Part shown: positions 1 through 9,716 of the stretch, one piece after another
Numbering within the stretch: the first letter of the stretch is position 1
How the letters are laid out: the number at the start of each line of letters is the position of its first letter
Assembly (NCBI GenBank): GCA_963703125.1
Contig: OY969790.1
Location: 3,844,001-3,908,000 of the forward strand
Origin: MFD04716-140 sp963703125
GTDB taxonomy: Bacteria > Bacteroidota > Bacteroidia > Flavobacteriales > Flavobacteriaceae
DNA: 64,000 nt
Direction of reading: 5' to 3'
Notes under the pieces: model-generated
The model's input: the letters and a program-made list of their open reading frames with translations, nothing else
Databases searched by the model: none
What the model was told of the DNA's origin: nothing
Program-made: the position numbers and the translations under genes

Positions 1-1
1 G

Positions 2-343
2 GGAAGAACGGTTGCTAAAAGATCGGTAACCCAAACCCCAAGTTCAAGAACGCTAACGAGAAGTACTGTCTCAAAAACACCTTCTGTAAAAGAAAATACA
101 AGAGCTGTACGAAGTTCGGATTCAAGGAATCAACGAAGTGTCGCTCAGAAATCTGTGAAGCGAGAAGCTCCAAAAACAGTATCAAGAAGCTCGAACAGTG
201 TGTCGAGTAGAAGTTCATCTGCTTCTCAGGGCGCAGTTAGAAGTTCTTCTTCCAGGAGTAGTGTTCAGAAAGCACCGTCAAGAAGTTCTCAAAGTAGTAC
301 AAGATCCGCCACTGCTAGAAGTAGAGGTGGGCAAGAAAAATAG
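2..343 (+). CDS. Ser/Arg-rich low-complexity protein, C-terminal part (5' end outside window)
   Basis: The frame is open from base 2 to the TAG at 341-343, so this is the tail of a longer gene that enters from the left. The visible 113 residues are dominated by Ser, Arg, Thr and Lys, with many R-S-S and S-R-S triplets in the last 60 residues and almost no hydrophobic residues. It looks disordered and strongly basic. No domain is recognisable, and the function cannot be inferred from this part. An internal ATG at 155 exists, but the open frame and unchanged composition upstream argue that it is not the start. It is convergent with the molybdoenzyme gene to its right and is followed by a terminator-like hairpin. 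Confidence 0.6.
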   Translation, partial: GRTVAKRSVTQTPSSRTLTRSTVSKTPSVKENTRAVRSSDSRNQRSVAQKSVKREAPKTVSRSSNSVSSRSSSASQGAVRSSSSRSSVQKAPSRSSQSSTRSATARSRGGQEK

Positions 344-363
344 TTTTTAGGTTGGTTAGTTGT

Positions 364-2703
364 TTAGCCCTGCAGCGGATTCATCTGCTGTGGGGCTTTT
401 TTTATTTCCGCCTTTAGAACTCTTACCTTAATTGACTTGCTTATAGGGGTATTACTCTTATCAGCAAAGTGATTGTAGGGTACCAAGACATTGGTTTCGG
501 GAAAATAGGCCGCTAAATTACCTTTAGGAATTTTATAGGGTATAACCAAAAAATTATTGGCCCTTCTAATGGTATCGTCATAATTACTGGTCAAATTAAC
601 AATGTCCAATTTCAACAATCCATGTGCTTTCATATCCTTGGCATTCATAAAGAGCACTCTTCTTTCATTATAAACTCCCCTATATCGGTCATCCAATCCA
701 TAAATAGTTGTGTTGAACTGATCATGAGATCTAATGGTCATTAACAAAAACTCGTCTTCATCCAGCAAATGTTCCGGTAATTGATTTATGGATAATTGTG
801 CCTTACCATTTGGCAACATACTGAAATCGAGCTCCCTTACGTTGTTTGGCAAGTAGTAACCAATACCCTGAGAACGCCCGGATGTGTTTTCAAATCCCTT
901 GATTACTTTATCAATACTCTGCCGTATAAGGTTGTAATCCTCACCCATGGCTTTCCAATCCATAGAATGCTTGCCCATGAAGTAGGCATCGGCCAATTCA
1001 GCTATTAATTGCGGTTCGCTTTTGATATTATTCGATGCCGGTTTTAAAAGACCCTTCGATCGGCGCACGCGTCCCATGCTGTCTTCCATGGTTTGATACC
1101 GCACATTACCCTCTTTTTCATCTTTTTCAGAACGACCAAATGTGGGTAAAATCAATGCTATTCTTCCCGTTACCAAGTGAGATCGATTAAGTTTTGTGCT
1201 TATCTGAACCGTTAAATTACATTGTTGCAAAGCTTTTGCGGTATATTCCGTATCAGATGCGGCCATTAAAAAATTACCGCCCAATCCAATAAAAACTTTT
1301 GCACGGCCTTCGTGCATTGCCTCCATGGCTCCTACCGTATCAAAACCAGGCAAATATGGTGGGGTGAAACCCAAATGCTTTTCTATTCTTTTGTTTAACT
1401 GTTCGTCAACAAAATGCATAATGCCAACACTTCGGTCGCCTTGGACATTGCTGTGCCCGCGAACAGGACAGGTGCCAGCATTCGGTTTTCCAATAGCACC
1501 TTTTAAAAGTAATAGATTTACATACTCCTTAATATTTTCTACACCATTTTTATGCTGTGTAAGGCCCATAGCCCAACAAACCACAATTTTATTTTTATTT
1601 GCTATTAAATTGACCGCATCATTGATTAAATCATTTTCTACTCTGCATAGGTTTAATAGCACGTCCTCAGAATAGTTATTTAAATCTATAATGAGATTCC
1701 CGTATCCATCAACATATTTATTTAAGAAATTGTGGTCAAAAACATTCCCTAATTCCTTATCCAGAAGGACTAGCCTTTTTAGAATTAACTTGATCAGCGC
1801 AATATCTTGATTGATTTTCACAGGAAGATGAATATCAGCCATACTTTGTCCACCACCTATCCATCCTTTAACTTCTTGAGGGTTTTTAAAATTTACGAGT
1901 CCAATTTCTTCCAAAGGGTTTATGCTGATCACTTTGCCCCCATTCAATTTACATTTTTCAAGGGCCGATAGCATTCTTGGGTGATTGGTCCCAGGATTTT
2001 GTCCCGCAACAATAACAACTTCAGCTTCGTACAAATCCTCTAATTTTATAGAACCTTTGCCAATGCCCAATGTTTCTGAGAGTGCTATACCACTTGATTC
2101 ATGACACATGTTGGAGCAATCGGGCATATTATTGGTGCCAAATGCCCTTGCAAACATTCCATACAGGAAGGCGGCCTCATTACTTGAACGACCGGATGTA
2201 TAAAATATGGCCTCATTGGGTGACTGCAACGCACGCAATTCCTTCGCGATTAATTCATAGGCACTATCCCAGGAGATTTGTTCGTAATGCTTACTGCCCA
2301 CTTTTAAGACCAGTGGTTCTGTTATGCGACCAAATTTATTCAGTTGATAATCCGATAAAAGGGACAGATCTTCAACAGAAAACTGCTGAAAAAATGTAGC
2401 ATCCACAAATTTTGCTGTGGCCTCATCTGCTAAGGCCTTTGCGCCATTTTCACAGTATTCGGCGATTCTAGATGGATTTTCGGGATTGGGCCATGCACAA
2501 CTTGGACAATCAAAACCACCTTCTTGGTTCATTTCCAACAATGCCTTCATTGAACGAACAACACCCATTTCTTTGAAGCTATGACGGAGGGCTTCCTTTA
2601 CACCCGCTAAACCAGCCGCATTTTTACTAGGTTCTTCAATACGAATGTTTGTAAATTCATCAGGGCCTATAATCGAAATATTCCTTTGATACTTATCTTT
2701 CAT
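364..2703 (-). CDS. FdhF/YdeP family molybdopterin oxidoreductase
   Basis: Predicted cytoplasmic bis-MGD molybdoenzyme of the formate dehydrogenase-like FdhF/YdeP family, 779 aa, close to the family's usual 760-780. The N-terminus has the family motif CPSCAWPNP (Cys66 and Cys69). The next block has FYTSGRSSNEAAF and then MCHESSG, where canonical formate dehydrogenases carry the Sec/Cys ligand. A C-terminal molybdopterin dinucleotide-binding segment (IRSHDQFNTTIYG) follows. The longest frame starts at TTG 2730; I chose the ATG at 2703, ten codons in. No accessory subunit, chaperone or cofactor gene is adjacent, so it is an orphan here. E. coli YdeP is linked to acid resistance. The substrate is unknown, and formate oxidation should not be assumed. 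Confidence 0.88.
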   Translation of the reverse strand: MKDKYQRNISIIGPDEFTNIRIEEPSKNAAGLAGVKEALRHSFKEMGVVRSMKALLEMNQEGGFDCPSCAWPNPENPSRIAEYCENGAKALADEATAKFVDATFFQQFSVEDLSLLSDYQLNKFGRITEPLVLKVGSKHYEQISWDSAYELIAKELRALQSPNEAIFYTSGRSSNEAAFLYGMFARAFGTNNMPDCSNMCHESSGIALSETLGIGKGSIKLEDLYEAEVVIVAGQNPGTNHPRMLSALEKCKLNGGKVISINPLEEIGLVNFKNPQEVKGWIGGGQSMADIHLPVKINQDIALIKLILKRLVLLDKELGNVFDHNFLNKYVDGYGNLIIDLNNYSEDVLLNLCRVENDLINDAVNLIANKNKIVVCWAMGLTQHKNGVENIKEYVNLLLLKGAIGKPNAGTCPVRGHSNVQGDRSVGIMHFVDEQLNKRIEKHLGFTPPYLPGFDTVGAMEAMHEGRAKVFIGLGGNFLMAASDTEYTAKALQQCNLTVQISTKLNRSHLVTGRIALILPTFGRSEKDEKEGNVRYQTMEDSMGRVRRSKGLLKPASNNIKSEPQLIAELADAYFMGKHSMDWKAMGEDYNLIRQSIDKVIKGFENTSGRSQGIGYYLPNNVRELDFSMLPNGKAQLSINQLPEHLLDEDEFLLMTIRSHDQFNTTIYGLDDRYRGVYNERRVLFMNAKDMKAHGLLKLDIVNLTSNYDDTIRRANNFLVIPYKIPKGNLAAYFPETNVLVPYNHFADKSNTPISKSIKVRVLKAEIKKAPQQMNPLQG
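366..403 (+). terminator. Intrinsic terminator of the Ser/Arg-rich gene
   Basis: AGCCC at 366-370 pairs with GGGCT at 393-397. The stem continues inward with G-U pairs and C-A-G-C/G-C-T-G, and a T7 run follows (397-403). The hairpin overlaps the last codons of the opposing gene. Confidence 0.6.
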
Positions 2704-2804
2704 ATGCGAATTGATATTGGAACCTATCAAGCCTAAGTCACCATTCGTGATCCATTCAACCTGCCATAAAGGATCCGTTACTTAAAGTTAATGAGAAGTT
2801 TGTT

Positions 2805-4259
2805 TTATTTCCCCAAAAATCTATTGAGAAGACCAAAAACATCCTCTGAAATTTTAAAACGATAAAGCACCCCAACATACATAGCTGTCATTACCGAACT
2901 TTTTAAAATAATATTGAGGATTGGATGAAATGAAAATTGCAAGAATTGGAACAGCACGGTAATTAGTATCAACAATGTGAACACTTTAAATGTTTCAGAA
3001 GTGAAAGGACTTATCTGAAATTTCAATTTCACATAAACCAGTTTAACAGTGTTATAAATGAAAAAGGCCGAAAAACTGGCTATCGCCGCACCATTAAGTC
3101 CATATTTGGGTATTAACCAAAGATTGAAAAGGATGGCCATTATAGCTAGTAAAACACCCATTAAAAGCAAAGATTTGTAATAATCAGAATTATACATAAT
3201 GGCATTGTTATTGCCCAAAAGGGCATCAAAAACCTTTGCCAATCCTATCCAAAAAACAATGATATAGCCATCCCGGTATGCCTTTGGAAGTAAATCATAA
3301 AGGTCATTTAGATTCAACATTATCAAAAGAAAAATAAATCCAGAAACGATGAATAGCGTCAACGAGCTTTTTTGGTAAAGCTTCTTCAGACCAATAGCGT
3401 CCTTTGCGTTCATGAGTTCTGCTGTCATCGGGTATGTAATTTGGTGCATTGACCTTGATGGTACGGCAATTACGGTCGCAATGAAACCCGCAACACTATA
3501 ATATGCAACATTTTTAATATCTATAAATTGATTGAGCATTACCTTATCTATTTCCAATAACACTATTGCGGCAGATCCACCGAGTATTATCAAACCACTA
3601 TAGGTCATTATATCCTTAACATTACCAGGAAAATATAAAGTCAATTTTGGCATTCGTAATCGATAAGCATATATTTTCATAATAACAGTCCGAATAAGAA
3701 ACAATGCCACTAGCGCATTTAGAAAAGCTTCTACGGTCAGGACCCTTAAATAGACCAAGATCAATAGAACTGTTACGCCCAACCTACTAAAAACCTCTTT
3801 CATAAAATTGCCGAAAACAGACTTCATCCGAATCCTCGCCCAAGCATAGAATACTTCAAAATAGGCCATTGCAACACCAATTAAAAAAATGTACCAGACA
3901 TATTCCTTTACGATTGGGTTTTCTTTGGAAAGAAAGTTGCCAATACTTTCGTTTGCCAAGTATGAAAGTCCAGCAAGAGGTAAAATCAAAACCAAGGGCA
4001 ATAACAACATCAATGTTAAAAATCCATCAACGGTTTTTTCATCCTTAAAACTACTATAATACTTGATTAAGGTGTTTGGAACACCAAATGCCAGAATGGG
4101 CATGATTACCGCGGAAGCCGAAAGAATTACGTTGACCAAGCCAAAATACTCATCTGTCAAGAAATTCGTATAAAGAAATAACGTGTTGACGGCCCCAATG
4201 CCAAACCCAATATAGGTAACCAATGTATTATTGAACGATTGTTTTAAAACGATTCCCAT
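2805..4259 (-). CDS. Polysaccharide/lipid-linked oligosaccharide flippase (Wzx/PST-like)
   Basis: 484 aa, almost entirely hydrophobic with about 12-14 predicted membrane helices, matching polysaccharide-biosynthesis (PST/MOP) exporters. Such proteins flip undecaprenyl-linked glycans across the inner membrane. Family-typical features are the N-terminal SFNNTLVTYIGFGIGAVNT helix, charged residues around KYYSSFKDEKT, and the conserved central segment LLEIDKVMLNQFI followed by YYSVAGFIATVIAVPSR. Its start codon overlaps the stop of the upstream glycosyltransferase gene by one base (TGATG), which suggests translational coupling. With the glycosyltransferase and the YfhO-like protein upstream it points to synthesis of a surface glycan whose structure cannot be deduced. 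Confidence 0.85.
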   Translation of the reverse strand: MGIVLKQSFNNTLVTYIGFGIGAVNTLFLYTNFLTDEYFGLVNVILSASAVIMPILAFGVPNTLIKYYSSFKDEKTVDGFLTLMLLLPLVLILPLAGLSYLANESIGNFLSKENPIVKEYVWYIFLIGVAMAYFEVFYAWARIRMKSVFGNFMKEVFSRLGVTVLLILVYLRVLTVEAFLNALVALFLIRTVIMKIYAYRLRMPKLTLYFPGNVKDIMTYSGLIILGGSAAIVLLEIDKVMLNQFIDIKNVAYYSVAGFIATVIAVPSRSMHQITYPMTAELMNAKDAIGLKKLYQKSSLTLFIVSGFIFLLIMLNLNDLYDLLPKAYRDGYIIVFWIGLAKVFDALLGNNNAIMYNSDYYKSLLLMGVLLAIMAILFNLWLIPKYGLNGAAIASFSAFFIYNTVKLVYVKLKFQISPFTSETFKVFTLLILITVLFQFLQFSFHPILNIILKSSVMTAMYVGVLYRFKISEDVFGLLNRFLGK

Positions 4260-5530
4260 CAGAGTAACTCGGCTAATTTTCCAGTAAGCTTTCTTCGACT
4301 GTATTGTTCAATGGGCTTCGATATTATTTGCAATTTGCCATTTTTATAAGCTCTATGCCATTTTAAAAGTATGTCCTTTAATTGGTCCTCATCTTTATAA
4401 TCACATACTTCGCCTGTTTGCGTTTCCATAATAATTCTCCCAGCTTCCCAATTTTTGGGGCCAATTGCCAAAATAGGTCTTCGAGCTGCCATATATTCAA
4501 AAAGTTTCCCCGGAATAATGCCTTCCGTTTCAAGGGAATCAATCTCAACGAGCAATAAAATCTGCGCTTGTTGTTGCTTTCTTATGGCTTCCAAGTGAGA
4601 ACCATATCCTCTCAATTTTAAATAAGGTGCCAATTCGTAACGATTTAAGGAATTCAGTACTTCTTGACTTACAACTCCCATGAATTCCAATTGAAGATCA
4701 GACCTGAAAACTGCATCCTCCGCAGCCAATTGCGAGAGGACTTTCCATAAGATTTGAGGGTTTCTTTCAGATAGTAGCGATCCAATGTGCGAAATTGTAA
4801 ACTGTTCGTCAAGATGCGCACCACCTTCATAGTCAGAGTCGTAGCCATTTGTTATTACAGAAATGGGGGTTGATATACTACTCTGAAATTCCTCTTTTGT
4901 CGTATTGCTTGTTACCAAAATTTCACTAGCCTCATTTAAAATTAACTGCTCCAAGTAACGGTGTTTCTTCTGGGAAGCGGTGGTCAACTTTAAACTTTTA
5001 TGATATCCTATTGAAGTCCACGGGTCCCTAAAATCCGCTAGCCATTTTATCTGATATTTTTTGCTCAAATGATAGCCAATAAGATGTACGCTATGCGGCG
5101 GACCGGTAGTAATTATGGTGCTGATGTGTTCACTCTCAATGATACTTGATAAAAATTTTACAGATGGTTTCACCCAATACTTTCGGGCATCCGGAATGAA
5201 AAAATTACCTCGTATCCAGAGCATTAATTTTTCTAAAGGCGATTGATTTTTAGTTTGAATAATTCCGGAGCTGATGCGCTTGGTTTTCTTGGAAGATAAG
5301 AATCCGGCCAGACCGTATGGTTCAAATATAGGTTGCTCGTAAATTTTTATTCCTTTTGGGATTTCGCTGGCCAATGACCCATCAATAATAGGATAATGTG
5401 CATTTTTTGGAACGAATAAAACAGGCTCAATATTAAAGTCCCTTAAATACTTGACAAACTTTAACCACCGTTGTACGCCCGGACCGCCAGCAGGTGGCCA
5501 GTAATACGTAATGATCAATATCTTTTTCAT
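4259..5530 (-). CDS. Glycosyltransferase family 4-like protein
   Basis: 423 aa, GT-B fold glycosyltransferase. The N-terminus KKILIITYYWPPAGGPGVQR is the glycine-rich loop and first strand typical of GT4 enzymes that elongate surface polysaccharide. The C-terminal half has a nucleotide-sugar binding segment with the acidic motif ETEGIIPGKLFEYMAARRP, equivalent to the E-x7-E motif. No signal peptide or membrane helix is evident. It sits between the YfhO-like gene (77 bp upstream) and the flippase gene (one-base overlap), all leftward, so a shared transcript is likely. Donor and acceptor sugars are not predictable. Confidence 0.87.
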   Translation of the reverse strand: MKKILIITYYWPPAGGPGVQRWLKFVKYLRDFNIEPVLFVPKNAHYPIIDGSLASEIPKGIKIYEQPIFEPYGLAGFLSSKKTKRISSGIIQTKNQSPLEKLMLWIRGNFFIPDARKYWVKPSVKFLSSIIESEHISTIITTGPPHSVHLIGYHLSKKYQIKWLADFRDPWTSIGYHKSLKLTTASQKKHRYLEQLILNEASEILVTSNTTKEEFQSSISTPISVITNGYDSDYEGGAHLDEQFTISHIGSLLSERNPQILWKVLSQLAAEDAVFRSDLQLEFMGVVSQEVLNSLNRYELAPYLKLRGYGSHLEAIRKQQQAQILLLVEIDSLETEGIIPGKLFEYMAARRPILAIGPKNWEAGRIIMETQTGEVCDYKDEDQLKDILLKWHRAYKNGKLQIISKPIEQYSRRKLTGKLAELL

Positions 5531-5607
5531 CTGTTGCTATTTATCTATTTTTTAAAGGTCAGATGTAACCTTTAATTTTAAAACAATCATTCCTTGTGCG
5601 CCTATAA

Positions 5608-8061
5608 TTATTTTAAGCCGGCTTCATAGGAATTCCTTCTTTTACGATTTTTCCAAAAAGTGAAACCAATACCCCCAAGAGTGATTAGACCCAATAAAAT
5701 TGAACTAGTCAAAGTTATTTTACTTCCCTTTTCAATAACCTCTGGTTCAAACTTAAAAACGATGGTATGTTTACCTTCAGGGATTTTTAATGCCCTTAAT
5801 GCGTAATCAACTTTGAAATGGTCCTTCAGTTGACCATCAATATAAGCGTTCCAACCGTTGGCATAATACATTTCTGAAAAGACCGCTATTCCTGAAGCGA
5901 CGTTATTAGATTGATAAATCAGTTGATTTGGCTTATAATTTACAAGTTTGATACTTGCAGTGGAGTCTACCTCATAATTGACCCTATTCGCAATTGGAAA
6001 TTCCGTTGTGTTCACAATAGCCTCATTTTTCTCATCAAAGTCCTTTAACCCATTGATTTCCTCATCAGCATTTTTCACTTCTATTAATTTTTCAACAAAC
6101 CAAGCATTTCCATTGGCATCAGGATTTATCGCCGGATATGCATTGCCCTCATCATCTTGTTGAATTATATATTTTACGTTCAACATATTCAAAACCTTCA
6201 AATTGCCTTGGGCAATATGGTAGTAGAAAAGATCCTCCATGGCAGCGGGTTTTGCGGCATGATACCCAGAAATAGCCTTATGAAAATAAGAGGCACCCCC
6301 ACCCTCGAAACCTATTCTCTGATCATATACCCTAAAATTTGTGGTGTCCTTAAGTATTTCACTATCTGCCGGGGTTTCTTGAAAAGGTTGTGTCATTCGC
6401 CTTTTGGCAACAAAATTCTCGTTGTTGACATACCTACGATCTACACCGACCAAATCAAGAACTATCAAAGCACCTAAAACCAAAGCCAGAATGGTCTTAC
6501 CAATTTTATCCTTCAGAAATAACCACAAGACCAATGCCGACAGTAAAACATAGATCATTGACCGGAAGATGTCGTTGTTGTAAACATCCTTGCGATCTTC
6601 CTTTAGAACATCAGGTAGCCCCTCTAAACCTGTCATTTTTAATCTTTCATCGCCAGGAGCACTAAAATCAAACATTCCCTTTACCAAGAACAACATGATT
6701 AATAACCCTACAACGGTAAAGAAGGAAATTTTTAATGCCCGTATTTTTTTAGAACTTGAGAGATGCTGGTTGAAAATGGCCATTAAACCCAAAATTGCCA
6801 AAATCGGTACACAAAGCTCCAAAATAACCTGTATGGAGGAAACTGCACGGAATTTGTTGTAGAGTGGAAAATAATCGATCATGAAATCGGTCAAAACACT
6901 AAAATTTTTACCCCATGAAAGAAGTAGCGACATTATCGTTCCACCTAAAATCCACCATTTTGCCCTTCCCTTCACTAAGATCAAACCCATTATAAAAAGG
7001 AAAAATATGATGGCACCTATATAAGCAGGGCCTGAGGTGCCTGGTTGACCGCCCCAATATAAATTCAAAACACCAAAGTATTGTAAGGCCGTACTTTTAG
7101 GTATATCCTTATTGACCACATAAGCGAAAGTTTTGGAATTTTCCCCTAAGTTTTCTGAGTTGGAGCCTCCGAATAGACGGGGAACGAACAAATTCAATGA
7201 TTCGGTTATCCCATAACTCCACCTCGTTATATATTCCTTGTCAAGTCCTGTTGTGCTTTCTTTTGGCGAACCATCGTAATTAATTGTCAAATCGGATTTT
7301 CCACGTGTGCTCCAATCTGCGTATTCTTTTGTTGCCATTAGGCTTGTTGCATTGGCTGCTATACCCAATAAAACGGCTACCAATAATATACCCAAGGAAA
7401 TAAAGTAGTGTTTCAAAACTTTTTTCCGAAAAGCATCAACAAGATAGGCCACTCCCAAGATCAGTACCAAAAGCATGAAATAATATGTCATTTGGTAGTG
7501 GTTGGCACCAATCTCAAGGGCCATGGCAATGGCGGTCAATACAAATCCCCAGAGGTATTTTTTTCGAAACACCAAGACAATGCCCGCCAAAACCATGGGC
7601 AAATAGCCAATAGCATGTGCTTTGGCATTGTGCCCCACACCCAATATAATAATCAAATAAGTTGAAAATCCGAAAGCCAGAGCTCCCAATACCGCCAAAC
7701 GATAGTCAACCTTTAGGCAGCATAATAAAATGTAAAAGCCTATAAAATACAGGAAGAGGTAATCCGCAGGTCGCGGCAAAAAGCGAATGAGGCGATCCAA
7801 TTTTTTTACAAAATCATATGGGTAGTAAGCTCCTAATTGATAGGTGGGCATTCCTCCAAAAGCACTGTTTGTCCAAAAAGGTTCTTCTCCCGTTGTCGTA
7901 CGAAAATCGTTTTGCTCCTTGGCCATTCCCGTAAATTGAACAATATCGGATTGTTCAATTACTTTTCCCTGCAAGACAGGATTAAAGTACGCTAGGGCCA
8001 CAATCACAAAAAAAGAAGCAGCAAAAAAATGAACAAAAAATGACTTTAAACCTGATTGCAT
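5608..8061 (-). CDS. YfhO family large membrane protein
   Basis: 817 aa with a signal-anchor start (FFVHFFAASFFVIVALAYFNP) and about 12 further membrane helices. A soluble C-terminal domain of about 200 residues is followed by a last helix and a basic tail. Family features are the segment EQSDIVQFTGMAKEQNDFR after the first helix, the PTYQLGAYYPYDFV motif, and the C-terminal block SEMYYANGWNAYIDG close to the membrane. YfhO proteins are GT-C-like and have been linked to glycosylation of lipoteichoic acid in Firmicutes; the Bacteroidota role is undefined. The gene follows DUF4834 after 34 bp and precedes the glycosyltransferase, which supports a glycan role. Confidence 0.88.
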   Translation of the reverse strand: MQSGLKSFFVHFFAASFFVIVALAYFNPVLQGKVIEQSDIVQFTGMAKEQNDFRTTTGEEPFWTNSAFGGMPTYQLGAYYPYDFVKKLDRLIRFLPRPADYLFLYFIGFYILLCCLKVDYRLAVLGALAFGFSTYLIIILGVGHNAKAHAIGYLPMVLAGIVLVFRKKYLWGFVLTAIAMALEIGANHYQMTYYFMLLVLILGVAYLVDAFRKKVLKHYFISLGILLVAVLLGIAANATSLMATKEYADWSTRGKSDLTINYDGSPKESTTGLDKEYITRWSYGITESLNLFVPRLFGGSNSENLGENSKTFAYVVNKDIPKSTALQYFGVLNLYWGGQPGTSGPAYIGAIIFFLFIMGLILVKGRAKWWILGGTIMSLLLSWGKNFSVLTDFMIDYFPLYNKFRAVSSIQVILELCVPILAILGLMAIFNQHLSSSKKIRALKISFFTVVGLLIMLFLVKGMFDFSAPGDERLKMTGLEGLPDVLKEDRKDVYNNDIFRSMIYVLLSALVLWLFLKDKIGKTILALVLGALIVLDLVGVDRRYVNNENFVAKRRMTQPFQETPADSEILKDTTNFRVYDQRIGFEGGGASYFHKAISGYHAAKPAAMEDLFYYHIAQGNLKVLNMLNVKYIIQQDDEGNAYPAINPDANGNAWFVEKLIEVKNADEEINGLKDFDEKNEAIVNTTEFPIANRVNYEVDSTASIKLVNYKPNQLIYQSNNVASGIAVFSEMYYANGWNAYIDGQLKDHFKVDYALRALKIPEGKHTIVFKFEPEVIEKGSKITLTSSILLGLITLGGIGFTFWKNRKRRNSYEAGLK

Positions 8062-8095
8062 GAAACAATTTAAGGGGTTGGTGCCGCTAAAATAA

Positions 8096-8359
8096 TCAAT
8101 CTAATTCCTCAAAATCAATATACTCCCCTACTTTTTGAGAACCATTCCCTTTTCTGATTGGTTTTTTGTCAATTATTATGTCTCCTACTCGTTCTTCGTG
8201 TTTCCCGCTTTGGTTCATGAAATCCCCAAATTTTTCTTTAAAATGCGCTTCCGTTTTTTTTGCAGCGTAGCTAAATATTTTAGGCGCAAACCATTTGGCC
8301 AATATTTTCAGCAGATAGTAAACCAGAAGTATAATTAATATCGTTCTTAAAAATGCCAT
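8096..8359 (-). CDS. DUF4834 family small membrane protein
   Basis: 87 aa from the ATG at 8359 (MAFLRTILIILLVYYLLKIL). The longest frame starts 45 codons further upstream, but the extra part reads as non-coding and would lie upstream of the -7-like sequence at 8380-8387. One N-terminal membrane helix is followed by a charged cytoplasmic tail ending in acidic residues (EYIDFEELD). This matches the flavobacterial DUF4834 family of single-pass proteins, whose function is unknown. It is 34 bp upstream of the YfhO-like gene and probably heads the leftward operon with the glycan genes. Confidence 0.8.
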   Translation of the reverse strand: MAFLRTILIILLVYYLLKILAKWFAPKIFSYAAKKTEAHFKEKFGDFMNQSGKHEERVGDIIIDKKPIRKGNGSQKVGEYIDFEELD

Positions 8360-8379
8360 TTTATTTGTAATTATTATAT

Positions 8380-8387
8380 CAAAAATA
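8380..8387 (-). promoter_or_regulatory. Possible -7 element (TATTTTTG) for the DUF4834-YfhO operon
   Basis: On the minus strand TATTTTTG fits the Bacteroidota -7 consensus TAnnTTTG and lies about 20 bp upstream of the chosen ATG. The nearest upstream TTG is 25 bp away, longer than the usual spacing, so support is weak. Confidence 0.3.
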
Positions 8388-8574
8388 CAATTCTCACGTT
8401 GTAATAGCAGGGCAAAAGTCCTAAAAATATGATAAAATGGTCTGTTGGGGATGAACAGGTTGTTTGATATCGATTTACAAAATTGAAAAATCATTCAATA
8501 AGTTGACTTAAATACACTATTAACAAACCATTATCAAATTCAATTTAGTTGCATTTTAATTTAGGTCAGATCAA

Positions 8575-9630
8575 ATGAAACAATTAATCTTCCAGATACT
8601 TTTAATATTGCCATTAGTAAGCTTTTCACAATATACCGATGTAATCAATTCAAATAGGCCCGGTTTGTCCGTTGGTGCCTACGCCGCTGGAAAAAATGTA
8701 ATCCAGACAGAAGTAGGTTTGGTATATGAACAGCAAGACCATAGTCTCTTGAATACACAATCAAACATTTGGGGAACCGATATTTCACTTCGATATGGCC
8801 TGTTGATCGAAGCACTTGAAATAAATTACGAAGGTACCTTTCAAAATCAAAAAATAACCTATTCCGATCTTGGCACCTCGGAGTCCTACACGGATTTTTA
8901 TAGAAATAGATTGGGATTAAAGTATTTGATCTATGACAGATTTAAAAATCCAGAGAACAACAAACCTAATTTATATAGTTGGAAGGCCAATTATGGTTTT
9001 CAATGGAAAAATTTGATACCGTCGATTGCTATTTATGGCGGTGCAACATTTAATATTGGCGATAATCCTTTCTATCTTGGAGATCCGACTGTTTCATACA
9101 GGGGAATGATAGTTACCCAAAGTAAACTTACCCCTTGTTTTGTACTTATTTCCAATATCGCTTATGATCGCATAAGCAGCGATTTTCCCGAGTTGAGCTA
9201 CTTAGTTTCTCTATCGCATGCTTTTAGAAATCCTAAATGGAGTGCTTTTGTAGAAAATCAAGGGATTAAAAGCGATAGGTATTCTGATGTTCTATTGAGA
9301 GGTGGGGTTGCCCATCTCTTGACCGAAGATTTACAAGTAGATGTCAATATGGGTGCGAGTTTCAAAAATACCCCCTCAAGAATTTTTGTGACCATGGGAG
9401 GATCTTACAGGTTTGATCTTCATAAAGATAAACCGAAGGCCATCGAAGATCAGCAAGGAGGGGAAAATGGTGGTCCAATTAAAAAGAACACCATGAAGAA
9501 AAAAGAAAAGAGAAAAAATAAAGGTTCGGGTGCAGAGGATATTGACCTAAGTCCATCTAAAAAACAACTGCGTCAACTAAAGAAAGAGCAAAAGAAGAAG
9601 AACGGCGATAACGGTGAAATAGAATTCTAA
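8575..9630 (+). CDS. Putative outer-membrane beta-barrel protein (transporter-like)
   Basis: 351 aa. A signal peptide of about 18 residues (MKQLIFQILLILPLVSFSQ) is followed by TDVINSNRPGLSVGAY, the start seen in Bacteroidota proteins annotated as MetA-pathway phenol-degradation-like transporters. The body alternates short beta-strand-like segments rich in Tyr, Phe and Gly, ending near GGSYRFDL. A Lys/Glu-rich tail of about 65 residues (KKEKRKNKGSG, QLKKEQKKKNGD) follows, probably disordered and periplasmic. It is divergent from DUF4834 and 86 bp upstream of the next gene. The substrate is unknown and the transporter label is by family resemblance only. Confidence 0.65.
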   Translation: MKQLIFQILLILPLVSFSQYTDVINSNRPGLSVGAYAAGKNVIQTEVGLVYEQQDHSLLNTQSNIWGTDISLRYGLLIEALEINYEGTFQNQKITYSDLGTSESYTDFYRNRLGLKYLIYDRFKNPENNKPNLYSWKANYGFQWKNLIPSIAIYGGATFNIGDNPFYLGDPTVSYRGMIVTQSKLTPCFVLISNIAYDRISSDFPELSYLVSLSHAFRNPKWSAFVENQGIKSDRYSDVLLRGGVAHLLTEDLQVDVNMGASFKNTPSRIFVTMGGSYRFDLHKDKPKAIEDQQGGENGGPIKKNTMKKKEKRKNKGSGAEDIDLSPSKKQLRQLKKEQKKKNGDNGEIEF

Positions 9631-9716
9631 TATTAGAATGGAAATACGGATATAAAATCGTTAAATTTTATTCTCATCCCATTTATTGCTAATATTGGCC
9701 ATTCAAAAAGCATTGC

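Noticed and set aside
1..218. Minus-strand frame opposite the Ser/Arg-rich gene
   Set aside because: It mirrors Ser/Arg codons and has no signal or family match; the plus frame is open from the window edge.
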